In this document: piece after piece, positions 14,501-28,300 of the stretch
Position numbering within the stretch: position 1 is the stretch's first letter
Layout: each line of letters begins with the position of its first letter
Assembly (NCBI GenBank): GCA_012295275.1
Contig: CM022679.1
Coordinates: forward strand, 17,124,342-17,188,341
Length of the DNA: 64,000 nucleotides
Source: Chrysomallon squamiferum
Lineage: Eukaryota > Mollusca > Gastropoda > Neomphalida > Peltospiridae
Direction: 5' to 3'
Made by a program: the position numbers and the translations under genes
The notes under the pieces: generated by a model
Seen by the model: only the letters and a program-made list of their open reading frames with translations
What the model was told of the DNA's origin: nothing
Databases searched by the model: none

Positions 14501-16271
14501 AGAGAGAAAAAAAAAAAAAAGAAAGAAAGAAATAATAATAATAAATAAAAAAAATCTGTTTAGTGCACAATTCTGCTTTGTACTTGCCAGTATGTAGGTT
14601 GTGAATGTTTGTGATACTGATAGTATCTTGACCAAATATAATGCTTATTTGCATTGGCTCTGCAGAGTAGATGTATGTTGTGTGCATTGTCTCAACAGAT
14701 TTTGCAAGGTGTGGTAGTTTTCTCTAAATGGCATAAGTCAATAAAAAGTGTGTAGTTGTGCACTTGTTGAACTCTTTACAAATACAGTTTTGGTATGGTA
14801 CATTAATAGTTTTCTGATGCTTTCCATAGTGGAATGACATTCACCAATGCAAGTGAAACTATAGTACAATTTAACTGTGTGTATGATGCTGCAGATTTCT
14901 TATTGCTTTTCCTTTTTACAATGCAGTAAGATGACACATTTCAAGAGTGTCACTAAATAATGCACACTATTTGCAAAAGTAAGCTCAGTTTCTGAAAATG
15001 ACACTGAAAAATGTATTCCTAAAAAAACTGCAGCTAAAAATGTAAATAAAAAAGAAAAATGTTTGCAGATTGCAATCTTTTAAATAAATAAATTGGTGTC
15101 AAAAAAGAAAATATATTTAAAAAATGATTAAAATGTAAAAAAAAAAAAAAAGAATTCTGATAAAGGGAAAAAATGTTAAATAAGAAGAATAAGAAGAGAA
15201 TGAGTAGATGTATTTTATACATTCTTTCAAAGTAAAATTAAAATTTAAAATTCTTAAATGATCAAAATAATGAATAAATCTAAAAACTGAAAAATATGCT
15301 TTCAGTTACAGTGAATTTCACAAATAAATTTTAACCATGTCATTTTATATTTTATCATATGTTTTACAATTTCTGGTTAATTTGCAAAAATAATAATTAA
15401 AAAAATTAAAAATCCAGAAACTTTGGGAAGTCTATTTTAACACGGCTTCACTTTAATCTTCTTTTTTTTTCATGCATAATCTTGGATAATGATACACAAG
15501 CCCTGCAGATATTTAGTTAGCCATGTTTCAGTGATGTAACAAAGACCAGATAATGTATCTGTTCACAAAGGATGAAAGGTAAACTGACTGACAGGAGATA
15601 TGTTCATAATATGCACAGTGTTCCAGAGGCTACCTTAGCTTTCTTTGAACACTAACTAACAGTGACAGATAACCTAATGAAGTCTGACTTAGCCATATAA
15701 TCATCAAGCTGTGACTACCTAACAACAGATAATGTACTCATTTAATGACCTACATCTCTCTGGCTTGATCATCATTTGAATTTTTAAACATTTGTGAATT
15801 TCAACACTGATTTAAAATTATGATCTAGTTGTATGTAGAAAGGATTATATTTGAAATTTACCATCTAATGATGCTGGAAGCAATATACTGTTAGTTTCAG
15901 AATTAGCATAGACAACCTGTAGCATGTAGAAATGTAAAATCTTTTTTCTTCTTCTCTAGGACAAATTTACTGGAATGTATTTTTAATCTGACAAATGACA
16001 ATTAACTTAAATGACTATGATGATCAACAGCATATTTTAATCACGTTTAAATTTACAAAAAGAAAAAAGGATTATTACACTGAGCATGAATTCAGTTTTT
16101 GTTTGGTTTTGGGTTTTTTTGATTTATAAATAATATAACAGAAATTTAAAACAATTAGTTAACTTTAATAGTTTGAAGAAAATAAACATGGTTACTGCAT
16201 TTGAAAAAACAACAATATAAAATGCAACCTGAGAAAGGGAGGTAACAGTTAAAGTTAAACATCACTATTTA

Positions 16272-16309
<38 letters not shown>

Positions 16310-19300
16310 TGATGATAATAACTTCTTGAAAAAAGTCAAACTTGCTTTAAACCCGTTAATGGTCATGTAATTAAAATTGTCAGTCACAACATAAAACTGA
16401 AAACATTTTGCTTTTGAAATCAAAAGCTGACAAAGACAAATCATTTAATAAAGGAGGAAAATATAAGTTCAAAAAAGTTAGATAACAATGAATAAATTAA
16501 TAATTATTTATTTGAAGTACTGCATTGCATTTTAATATTAACAGTTTTAAGTTTTGTAACTTTGTTTTTTTTGTAAAAAAGTATTTCAGAGAGTGGAAAT
16601 TTTTGTCCATGGGTTACTATTATCAGTTTATAGCAATGGATTTGTTTTTTTATGTCAACCTTCCCATAAATAGAAAGTCATAACTTTTATTAATGATCAT
16701 GTAGCCTAGCTGGAAAGGAAAAAAGCCTAGAGCAAAATAAATGGTTTGTAGAGAATAATGTTAGAATGAAAAAAACTTTAATTTAAAAAGTAAAATGGTT
16801 TTTTAGATTGTTATCAAGTTCTTCTCAGAATGAAAAGATCATATCTAGAGTAATTATTCTTATTATACCTTTCAAAAGCACTCAAGTGTGTCAACTAGAT
16901 TGATCTCAAATTTCTTTTAAATGATTACGGCACACATATTAATGTCATTTACAGCTGTCAAAAATAATTACTACTCAAAGCATAAAAATCAATATAATCT
17001 TAGTAAAAACATTTGATATTCACAAATGTAATTAATTTTCATGCTAAATATTACTAAATATTTAGATGGTAATTTATTTTTGTGCCAGAGATTTGAGCAA
17101 GTATTTAACTGATGCAGATATAAAAAGTTCTAAAGCATATCTGAAGGTTTAATATTCAAAAATAACTGTTGGACACTTTATCAAGAAATATGATATATAT
17201 ATATATTATCTGAAAGAAACTCCTGCATCCACTACAACCAGTATTACATAACAAGTATCTTGTTTAAGTCACTACTGTTAAACACTTTATATTTTGTTAT
17301 TTTAATTTACCATAAAGCTGGTTAGCAAAGATAACAAAATATTCTTGAAATCCCATTATTGCATATTTCATTTAAAAGATCCCTAAAAAAACTTTAAAAA
17401 TCCTAAGTATGGTGTCATATAACTTTTCTTTCTTAGAAATGATTATTATTAAAAATAATAATAAAAAGTAAAAAAATAAACAAAACAAAAACATATTTGA
17501 AACCATGTTTAAAAGCTCTGCTGAAGTATCATTAAGTAAATATTCATTCATTTACTTCTCTTTATTATCATTATGTTTTGCTTACGTCTTTTTTATTGAA
17601 AAATAATCCAGTGATGCCATATTGTCTGGTTTTGGTTCTTCTTTTATTTCTTAATGTTTTTATTTTTTTTATTTTATACTCAATATCCACGTTTTGACAG
17701 TAGCTATACTTCTAGAAATACCACAATAAGAGATAATTATTCCCTCATGAAACTGATCCTCCCAAGCCACAAATTAACTGTCTTTGATCTGTAGAAAAAT
17801 GAATTTCATCTCTTCAGAAATGGATAAAAAATTCATAAGAGAGAAGGAGGATAGGACTTCTTTTAAATGTTAATGTTGGCCTTTAATCTAGGAACTATTT
17901 CAGTGATACATGGCAATTGTAGAATCTCTGGAGTAATTTGAAAATCATACACAAATAAATCATTTAAATAAAAAGGGGAACTTTAAAGATAATTCATCTT
18001 TAAAGAACATATTAAATAAGAAAAGAAATTAAAAGAACACTATGTAAGAAATAAAGTTCCAAACACAAAGAAACACAAATTAAAAAAATATAACAAGAAA
18101 AAAGTTGGGTTGGTTGATTATGTTCACTGAATCCATAAAGAAATGAGTCATACATGTGTAAACTAGTATTTCATATTATCTGAAAATTTCAATTGCTCTA
18201 AAGAATTATATTTCTGTTAATAAATAATAATAATAATAGAAAAAGAATTAATGTTTTGAGAAAAATAATTATGTATATAAATATGCTTTTGGTTATTATG
18301 GAAATAAATAAAAGTTTATGATTTTTTTTTGATATTCATTTCAAAGACACACACATGCATGCACACAACACACACACATGCATGCACACATACACACAAA
18401 CATACAGAGTAAATACAAATTTCAGTTATCTTTTAATTATCATTTTATTTGATATAGACTGGAATGATGTTAAGTTGTTTTTCTTATAAATTCAGTTTTA
18501 AGCTTTTTTCCCCCTTGTCTTTCATTAATATTTATAATCTATTTCCATTTCCTTTCCCTATTTTTTATTCTGTTTTGAAAATACCTTTATGAGGTGAATT
18601 TCCAAGACACTGTTTATCACTGTCAACTGAGTAAAAAGAGGACTAAGGTATATATTTTACCATTTTAACAAACTGACAATAGTTTTCTTGTGTTATAATG
18701 GAGTTTCTGTTGTATGGAGGGGCAAATACGTGGAAGGGTATTATTTTCTTTGTCTTGCCTGTCTGTGTTGTACGTAACATAATACCATCCATTGTTAGAA
18801 TCACTAGGCAACACTGGTAATTACTATCATAAATGGTAAGGAGTCATTTTTGTAGACAGCTGATCTCCATTCGTCTTTAAACTTCATATTTGATAATATT
18901 TTGAGCAGATGGTAAATCATGATTTATGACTTTAATTTGTGACTGTGGGGCTGCAGTGGTCAAGTTTTGTAGAAAGTAATCGGAGTATTGGTGGGAGGTA
19001 TCCACAACTGACAGTGATCTATGGATGACATGTGCTATTCAACTTTAACATCAACAAATTTCACATTATTTCTCTTAGTTCATTAGTGAACTTAATTAAT
19101 TGACTTTTTTCTCACATGATATAATGTCTAGAGTTACTTGGTAATACTTTATTTGCTATAATGTATTATTAAATTGAGGAATAATTTTTTTTTATAAAAT
19201 AAGGTTTTTTCTTGGAATTAAACATTTTATCTAACTTGAAAGAAAATTTTAACTTGTAACAAACTATTAATGTTTATAATTATTAGTTGTCTGTATTGCA

Positions 19301-22300
19301 TAAAAGGACACATAAAATTGATATTGATTGTATGAAATGACATAAAATTCCATAAGCTATCAAGTGTCAAATAGAAGTAAATGAGTATTTAAGTCAATAA
19401 AATTAAAATTAAGTTTTAATGACTGTGCAAAATAAAGACATAAATAGATAAAACTATTTTAAATAAATTTAAATTTGCAATATTAAAAGAAATTATGTAA
19501 TGCTGCAATAAATAATCTTTCAGATACTATACTAAAACATAGAAAAAATAAAAAATGAAATTAAAATGGATAAAAACTGTTGATAAAATCAGGGAATAAC
19601 TATAGTTGATTCTGTCACTGTGTAAATTGGAAAGCTTTGTAATGTTTGTGTAAGATTAGTTAGATTATTCATGTACTTTAATTTATTTATGTCTCTTCGC
19701 TGGAGGGTTATTAATACACTTGTATTATGGGAACAGATGGGAATGACAAGAGATTTTTTTATTTTAATTAATCTTAAAGGGTACTATTCAGTATTCTAAG
19801 CCCTCAGATTAGTTTTCATTTAGACAGTCAAGTGACAGATGAGCAATCCCTACAGAGGGTTGTTAAACAGGGCATTAATTAAACAATATCTTGATGAAAC
19901 ACACTCGAAAATCTTGAGACTTTCATAAGTAGAGTATTTTCAAATTAAAATTGAAATTGAAAACAAAACCAATAACAAGCAATAACAATCTGAAGCGTTG
20001 TTTCAATGTTAAAGAAATATCTTTGTCTATAAGGTTGTACAATATCTTAGTACAGTTATTTCATATTTATAATCATCTCTTATGTCACATAACTCATTTT
20101 CTTAAATTTTTTTAATTAAATAATTTTATCTTAAATAGACATGCACTCTATGTAATCTTCTTTCATTTTTTTCATATATGTGGAAAGTTATTTTAATATA
20201 CATATAGTAAATTCATAATAAAATGGTTGAAAGAAAAAATAATAATCAGTGATAAGTAAACTTATAATACTTTCTCAGTTGCAAGTGATCCTAAACTGAA
20301 GTATGTATGTGTGTGTGTGTGTGTGTGTGTGTGATGATGGTTATCAAATACATCTATAACAACTTATAATTTAATGTTATAATTTATCCAGTAACATATT
20401 GATTTTAAATGGTATGTTACCAACATAAAACACAAACAAATATGCATCTATAATCAAAAAAGAAAAAAAGAACAAAAATTCTACAAATAATATAATTTGT
20501 TATTCTAAGTAAAATAGACAGATAAATAAATAAAAAAGACAGAACAGTGTACAAAACAAACATAAAAAAAAAAATAAGAAAAAAATGTTTTACCTTTATA
20601 GTTGCAGGTAGTTCAGCAATTCGATGGGTAACAGATGCAAAGTTTGATGTCAAGCTGTCATATTGACAGCAGCGAGAGTCTTTGATCTGATAGTGAGCAG
20701 GGCCAGGCTTTTCTATTTCATCCTTGTTTGAAAATATCTGAATACGGGAGGATGTGGTTCCAAACACACCTCTTCTTGTGCTCTCCAAGTATGCCTTACG
20801 CATGCTTTCTGCACCCAAACCACTGATGTTGTATGAGCCTGGACCTAAAAAATTTTTTTAGCTTATTAATATTAGTGTTATTTTACAATTTTTTTTTTTT
20901 TTAAAATACAGATATATTGTGCTAAAAAAAAAAAATAACAGTTAAAAAAGAAGAAGAAACAATTAAAGGGGAACAGTCCTATTAATTCATTTAATACACC
21001 TGAATGCAACTGTAAAACCTGTAATTAAAAAAGAAAAGAAGAAAAAATGTACATGATCAATTTACATATAAACTAACAATGTTATAATGTTTAATTTATA
21101 AATAATTGTAATCAAACATACATTTAAAAAAAAATGTGTCTGCCTCTAACTCTGATATTAAAAAAATCATAGTGTTATTGAAAGAGAACAAAACACAGAT
21201 CTGATTTGATATGACTTGTACCTGGCTGTTTTTTAAGTGATGACTGCTGCTGGAATCGTACTGATGTCTGACCAAAAGGACTTTTCTTCAGACCAGTAAC
21301 TCGGTTCAGAGACTCCAAGGCATTACGAGGATCATTGTAAGATCCAGGAGCTGGAGTTGTGGTTTTCAAAGGCTGAAAACGCTGAAAACACAATTTAATT
21401 TTGAGTGGTTTCAGCTTATTGATTCTGGGGGGTTTGTCTTTAAGTAAGTAGATGATTACAATGACAGTAAGGATTATCAGCATCCACTGAAGAAAACAAA
21501 ATTAGAATTATCTGATCTTTGTTTCTTTTATAAGTTCTAATTATAAAAAAATAGTATCCTGAACATTTTTTGCCAAAATATTAAAAATGTTCTCTTTTCA
21601 GTTTTTCCTTTTTAACTAACTGAGAAATGGTAACAGACTGAAAACACTGGAACATGCATGAATCTGCTGCTTGTATTATTTTTTATTGTTTTCTAATATT
21701 ATTATTATTTTCATATACATTTATACATGATTAGGCAGCAAATATTTTACAGAATATATTTAATGTTATCCTGGTGCTGTCAGATTACTAACAAGACAAC
21801 TTACTTTTGCTTGTGACATAAATGGTGGATGTTCAACTTCAATTCCTTCTGTATTAAGTTTAGGTTCACGAGGATCAAACTGTCCTTTAATTTCATATTT
21901 GCCTGGACCTGGTATTGCCTGAAAATATAAGACACAAAATACAGATTCAGACTGAAGAGAACAAAAATATAAACTATTACAAATTAGGTGGAAGCACTAA
22001 CCAAAGCGATAAACTTGCTCCTTCTGACTGATAAAATTGAACTTAATTGTTGTTTTGATTTTTAAATAAATAAATAAGAAATGAATGAACAAATGGAAGT
22101 CTAAATGTCAGATTTAAAACTGTTGTGTCATGTATGTATCAGAATATTTAATTAAGAAGAAACAAGGTAAAAAAATGCGTAATGAATCTACTGAGACAAG
22201 AATGGTGTAATCTAGATTATTTAGAATATTAAAGAGTGCCATGATTGCTAAAGACTTAAAATAGAGAGGTCTTAAAAACAAATAACTGATTTAAGATAAA

Positions 22301-25300
22301 AGACAATTTGGTGTAATTCATCTTAGCCAAAAAAGATATGATAAAGCACATCCCACATTCATTAAATATAATTTGGATGACAATCAGAACTAGACTCGAG
22401 GACTTAAGGTGATCAATCCAAAAAAAAAAAAAAAGTCTCTTGGGTCTTTTGTTTCTCCTTTGATTTCTTCTACAGCAATTTAATGGCCTCTGTGATGGCC
22501 AGACATAACATTGAGATACAAACTAATATGAATATTGATAATTCTGATGTCTAGTGGTGAAGGTGATTAACTAACTTTGAAAGGGGGAAAAAAAGCATCT
22601 ATATTATTAGAGTAAACTCTAGTAGCAGAAATGAACACTTTACATCTCAATACAGGAGGGAATGATTGGATCGTGGCTGAGTTTAGAGTAGCATGATTAT
22701 AGTGAAATGACTAAAACAGTTAGTGTTGAGGTCTTTTGTAGATATATATTTATACAACTTATTCATTTTGAGCTCCCTGTAGTCTGTGGACTGTTATCAG
22801 TCATTGTTCTGCACACCACACACAACTAGAAGTAATGTTGGTCTTTAAAAGCTTGATATCCTGTCTTGTTTCAATCTTGGTTCTGGATTCAATAGTTAAT
22901 TTTGTTCTGTGTTTATTTTTGGATCAACTACTGTACAAGAAGAAATTAAATGACAACAGTTCTGTTTATAGTAACTATATTTAGTATTATTTACATTCAG
23001 CCCACTGTACTTGTTATATTTTGTTGTTCAAATTCAGCTATTTAATGGAATGATCTTATTTTCCCTGCAGAACTGTTTGTCTTGTAAGTTAATACATTCC
23101 CATTATCAAAAAGCAAGGTTCAGATCAAAGAAGCTTTGTCTATTTAAAAAATATAAAAATAGTGAGACTGTAAACACGTGACTTTTTTTTAGAATATTGC
23201 ATGCTCCTGATCTCATCATTTAATTTTGACTTATTTGTTTATTATTATTAATACCACTCCAGTCTGTTTTTGTGTGTGTGTGCAGGTTTTGTGGGTTTTT
23301 TTAAAATTATTTATTACTAATTGTTAAATAATTAAAATATATATATATCTATTATTATTTAGTTTTAAATAGAAACCTACATTTTCTCCATTTAAAGCAT
23401 TTCACATTCCTGGAGCACATTACTTCGTTTTGTGCAATGACATTAAAAAGAAAAATACTTCTGTAATTACAACAGATACTCTGCCAATGTAATATGAAAT
23501 ATCCAAATTGGAAAAGAATATTGTGGAGCAATTCAAAAGAAATGATAAAAAAAAAATTTTTTTTAAATTTTTTGTGATTTCTTTTCTATATACTGGTTTA
23601 TACAGAACACTATATTCTGAACTTGGTACCGACAATGGAATGACTGATTATTGATGAAAGTGATTTTATCTACCATTTTCTAGAACTAAAACATCTTCAA
23701 ACTGACTGACTGAATTTGCATACAGATGATTGATGAAGAGCTAGTGATATACACCTGCATTTACCACCAAGATAGAAGCAGTGACCAGAACACTGAGTGC
23801 CACATGTTTGCTGCTTATTTCATGGCGTATGAAACAGTTAAGTGGAATCAGGCCTCTACCAATTAACAGCAATACATTTTTTATTCGAGAAAGTGAGACT
23901 CATTGTAAAACATTAGCTATTAAATTATGCAATCAGCACAGCCAGAATTCATACAGTAATGGAATTGTGTATAGTTTTTGTGGATAATTTGATAAAGCTT
24001 TTCAGTAAATAAGTTTCTTTGATAAATAAGAATCACTAGTTTCTGAAGCAAGAATTTTTCATATTTTTACCCATCACTTTCATTTATAAAGATCATTAAA
24101 AACATTTTTATCTTATGGTAAAAAAAAAATCATTATTCACTGCTTTAAAATTTAAGTAAGAAGTTGAAAACATGACAGAGTGAATATGAAAATGAAGAAC
24201 AAATCAAATACAAATTCTAACAGAATAAATAGAATCAATAAATTCAGCAATTAATTAAACTGAGACTTTGAGAAAAGAAACCTCACAAAATAATGTTATT
24301 TTCTTTTAACTTAAATTTAGTTCACAATGTAAATATTTTTTGTTTTCCTATCTGTAGGAAGTCTAAACAGCATAAGCAGAAATGCAAACTTAACTGAAAA
24401 TAAATTTCTTACAGTTTCAATTACATCATTTACTTTCAACCTAAATGTAGTTTACATTATATATGGCTTATGTCTGTGTTTTCAAACACCATGAAATATT
24501 CAGACATCCTTTTACGTTCATCAGAAACATAGCCTGTGATATATAATATACCAGCATTATAAAAATGTTTTGAAACCTGATAACCAATTAATATACCCAT
24601 TAATAAACTTACACAAATTTTGTATGTGATAAGCTTAAATATCTTTATAGTTCATATAAAAGAAAAGTGATGAAAAATATACTTCAGAAAATTGTAAAAA
24701 TATAAAACTACTATTTTGAACATTTGAGTGTCTAAATCTCTGGATCAGAGGACATCAAAGAACTGGGAGAAAAAGCACATCATGAAAAGGATGTCTCACC
24801 TGACTCTGCATAAGTCAATCTTTGAATTATTTTCTAATTAAAATCAACTTCACTGGGTAATAAAAATGTTTATAATGTTAGCTTTGTTTATGATGATAAT
24901 TTTCTTTGATATTAAACTGACAAAATAAGAGAAGTTAACTTACATATGAAAAAAATAGCCAAATAATGTTATATTGGTTATGGAAAATCTATATCAAACT
25001 CACCTTTTTCTTTGATTCTTTGACAATGATTTCATGATAACGTGGTAAGGTTGAGTCATGTCTGCTGCTTTCTTCTTCGTGGACATTGGCATTTTGAGCT
25101 TTGTACAGTGGTTCCTGATATGGTTCATACTCCCCTGGTCCAGGTCCTGGTGCTCCAGAAAATGTCATTCTGTTAGAACTCTGTTTCCCAAAATGGATTC
25201 CTCTGTAACATTTACTAGGTTTAGTGTCATCCTTGATAAAATAAACAAAATTGTGAAAAGTTAGCATTGTTATTATTAATGTATAATAAATAATAATAAA

Positions 25301-28300
25301 ATTGAAATTTACATAACAACTTTTTAAAATAATAATAAAAATAGAATTAATGTAATAATTTAAAAATAATAATAATAAACATAAAATTTATGTAATAACC
25401 ATATAAATAATAATAACTATATACATCTTTCAAAATTATTTTCTAATTATGTTGTCATTATTTAATAAAATCTTGATAACGGTTTCTTATGTGGAAAGAT
25501 AATAAAAATATGAAAATTTAGTAAGTTACTAATGAAAGCATTTTGGTAATATAATGCACAAATTTGTAATAACTTATCAGTTACTTGGAGAAAAAGCTCA
25601 GATAAATTTAAATTTTAGTTGTTTTTATAACTGGTCACAATAATATCTCTAATTTCTTAACTTTTCTTAGGGACTTATAAACATAATAGGTGAACTAATT
25701 TTTGATCGTGTGTGTAACTATTTGTTAAGATGCTTGTAGAAGAAGTTTAATTAAATAGTGTCTCTCTAACAAGTGCAACACTAAATGTATATAAAGAACC
25801 ATGGTATATATATTGCCTTGTCTCTGGGAAAGTTTGCTTGCTGCTAAAGACAAAATCAAAATTCAGTATGAAATACTTGCATCCTATGATAAAAATAACT
25901 ATATCAGCTGAAAGATAACTCATTTCCACATTTTGTTTTCAGATGTATTAAGGAAAACAAATTAATAAATGAATATGTCACTCATAATTTAATTATAAAA
26001 CCCCCAGCAATATGCAGATTTCATTTGATATATAAAATATAAATAAAAGTTATTTCATTATAAGAGGACTAAGTATATATTGTAGATTTTATGTCAGAGA
26101 TATGAAAAAACAAAATGTTTCTGGATGAGAACGCCCACAATTCACTTTATATTCAAATTAATTATAAATAACAATAAATGTAATCAGAACAAATTAAATT
26201 TTATAATATGTGTCCTGATGAATAAAGCATGTTTATGAAAATGTCATTTAAATTAGAACAAAACTGGTTGAAACAAAACATTTTTTTAATGAATATTTTA
26301 CACAAAACATATTTTTGTTAAACATAATATAATTATTTACTATTGATTTACTTTTTATTTTTTTGAACTGTTTAAAAAATGCATTAGATTATTCTTCACC
26401 TCAGAGATCTGTCATTTTATAATGCCTTGCTCCCCAAAGATGTATTGATAACCTCATGCATAATTAATTTAGCAAGCTCCTGCTGATATGTGATGCTCTT
26501 GGGTATTAAATCAGTATGTGTCTTCTTTGTCATTTCACTGTGGCCAGACACCCATTGTACTGGGCCATGTGGGCATAAAAGTATCATTGAGTTTGTGGAA
26601 AAGATATCTTGGGAGTTAAAAACATGTTGCAAAGTGAAGCATGTAATTTAACAGTGTACAATAATATGACAAGATGAAAGCTTGCTGAAGAAGAGAATGC
26701 GTGGCTAGGGAGAAACTGTGCTAAGATACGAAGCAGAGATTATTGGCGCTAGCTCCGTGCAGTCAGCAGTTTGACAAGACAGGAAGTCTTCATCTGGAAG
26801 GTGATTAGGATATTTAATTCTCACACCAAATGTTACTCAGTTTAGTATCAGTGTTAACATCAGTTTCATTTAAAACATCCTTTGTTCTTTCAGACATGAA
26901 GCAATGATTTATACCTGATCTGAAACCTCTTGCTAGCAAAGTGAACCTCAGAGTGTACATTTCAGAAAGACTCATGAATTAATAACCAAACAAGCTAATC
27001 CAAAATATTTTAATCTCTGCCCATTAATGAATTTTAAGGCCTTGTGCATTGTTCATATCCTCAAGCAAGGATTTAGTTGGACAGATGCAAGGAATCCATT
27101 AGACATCTTGTGCATTTTTGATCTGGCTTAAAAACATTATTTTTAAAAATTAAAACAATAAAATTTGAGTCCATCTGTGTATGAAAAAGTTTACAAAAAA
27201 TAAAACAGATATAAATTTAAAAATATAAACTATTTCCTACATGTAAAACTTGAATTGACAGTAATTAAACTGAAAACCAGTAAGTAAAATACATATTTGA
27301 TCACATATTAACTGCCACTCTAACATAGGATTGATTTCTTGTTTTTATGTGTATTAATATTTTAGAATTAGTTTACATATCATAGTTATATAAAATAGAT
27401 TTCAAAAAAGATATTAAATTTTGACGGTAATTTTAAAGTTAATTTCAGCCTAAATTTATAAAGAAGTACAGAAAACAGCCTAAAACATTAGTATTTTATC
27501 TTATATGTCAAAACAAATTTAAACATGTTCCTAAGCAAAGACAAACAGAGTTAGATTTCATTTGGTCTTTTCAGTTAATCTTTTATTATAACATTTCAAT
27601 GTTTTATACAGAGAACATTAAACTAATATATCACTAGTGATTCAGTTTTAGTGTATATCACTTCTGTCAATTCCCATTATATTGACTGTAAACTATTTAG
27701 TTGAAAGAATATATTTACATTAACATTAGTAAACGTACTGAAATTTTTTTTATGATTCCAGTTAATCAGTGATCCTTGTTCTCTGACACTATTTATTTAT
27801 TGTTTGTGAATATACTGTCCTTATCATTTTTCAACATTTTGTGAGGTTTGGAGCTGTCAGTAATTATATGTAAAATTTACATTAACATTAATAAAGTATT
27901 GTGATTACAGTTTCTTTTTCTTTGTTATTATTTTTATTATTTAAAGATATAGCATCCAGTGAGGTTTGAGAAACTTTCTCTATGATAATATTTTCACTTT
28001 TTGTAGATATAACATTCATCTCAGTTTTCAACATATTATGATATTTGCAGAAACAGAACAGATAATATGATATTAAGTGAAAATAATAAACAATCAGGTG
28101 TTTGACTCAAATCCTTTTTTCTGAAATTACAGCACCTTTTATGTTATAGTCAGACGACCTCCAATATGTTTACCTGCCTCTTCAACAATTTAGATGTTTA
28201 TTTAACAAACTGGATTTATATAAGAAGGTTAAAAAATATCACACAAATACAAACAAAATATAATGAAAACATTCTAATCAGGAATTGCACCAATCAACTT

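Larger units (their letters stand above)
8561..20593 (-). other. STPG2 intron 8 (12 kb)
   Basis: Bounded by the exon 8 donor and exon 9 acceptor. It contains only AT-rich sequence, poly-A (11,845-11,867), (GAAA)n (13,003-13,021), (TAA)n (16,271-16,310), a CA/CATG-rich microsatellite (18,346-18,406) and (GT)n (20,309-20,333). No exon-like or transposase-like reading frame was seen on either strand. Confidence 0.8.

Noticed and set aside
22305-22345. U2 snRNA-derived element in the 105-bp repeat
   Set aside because: Only about 13 bases match the U2 5' end and the neighbouring U2 sequence is not found. Kept only as a point to test.
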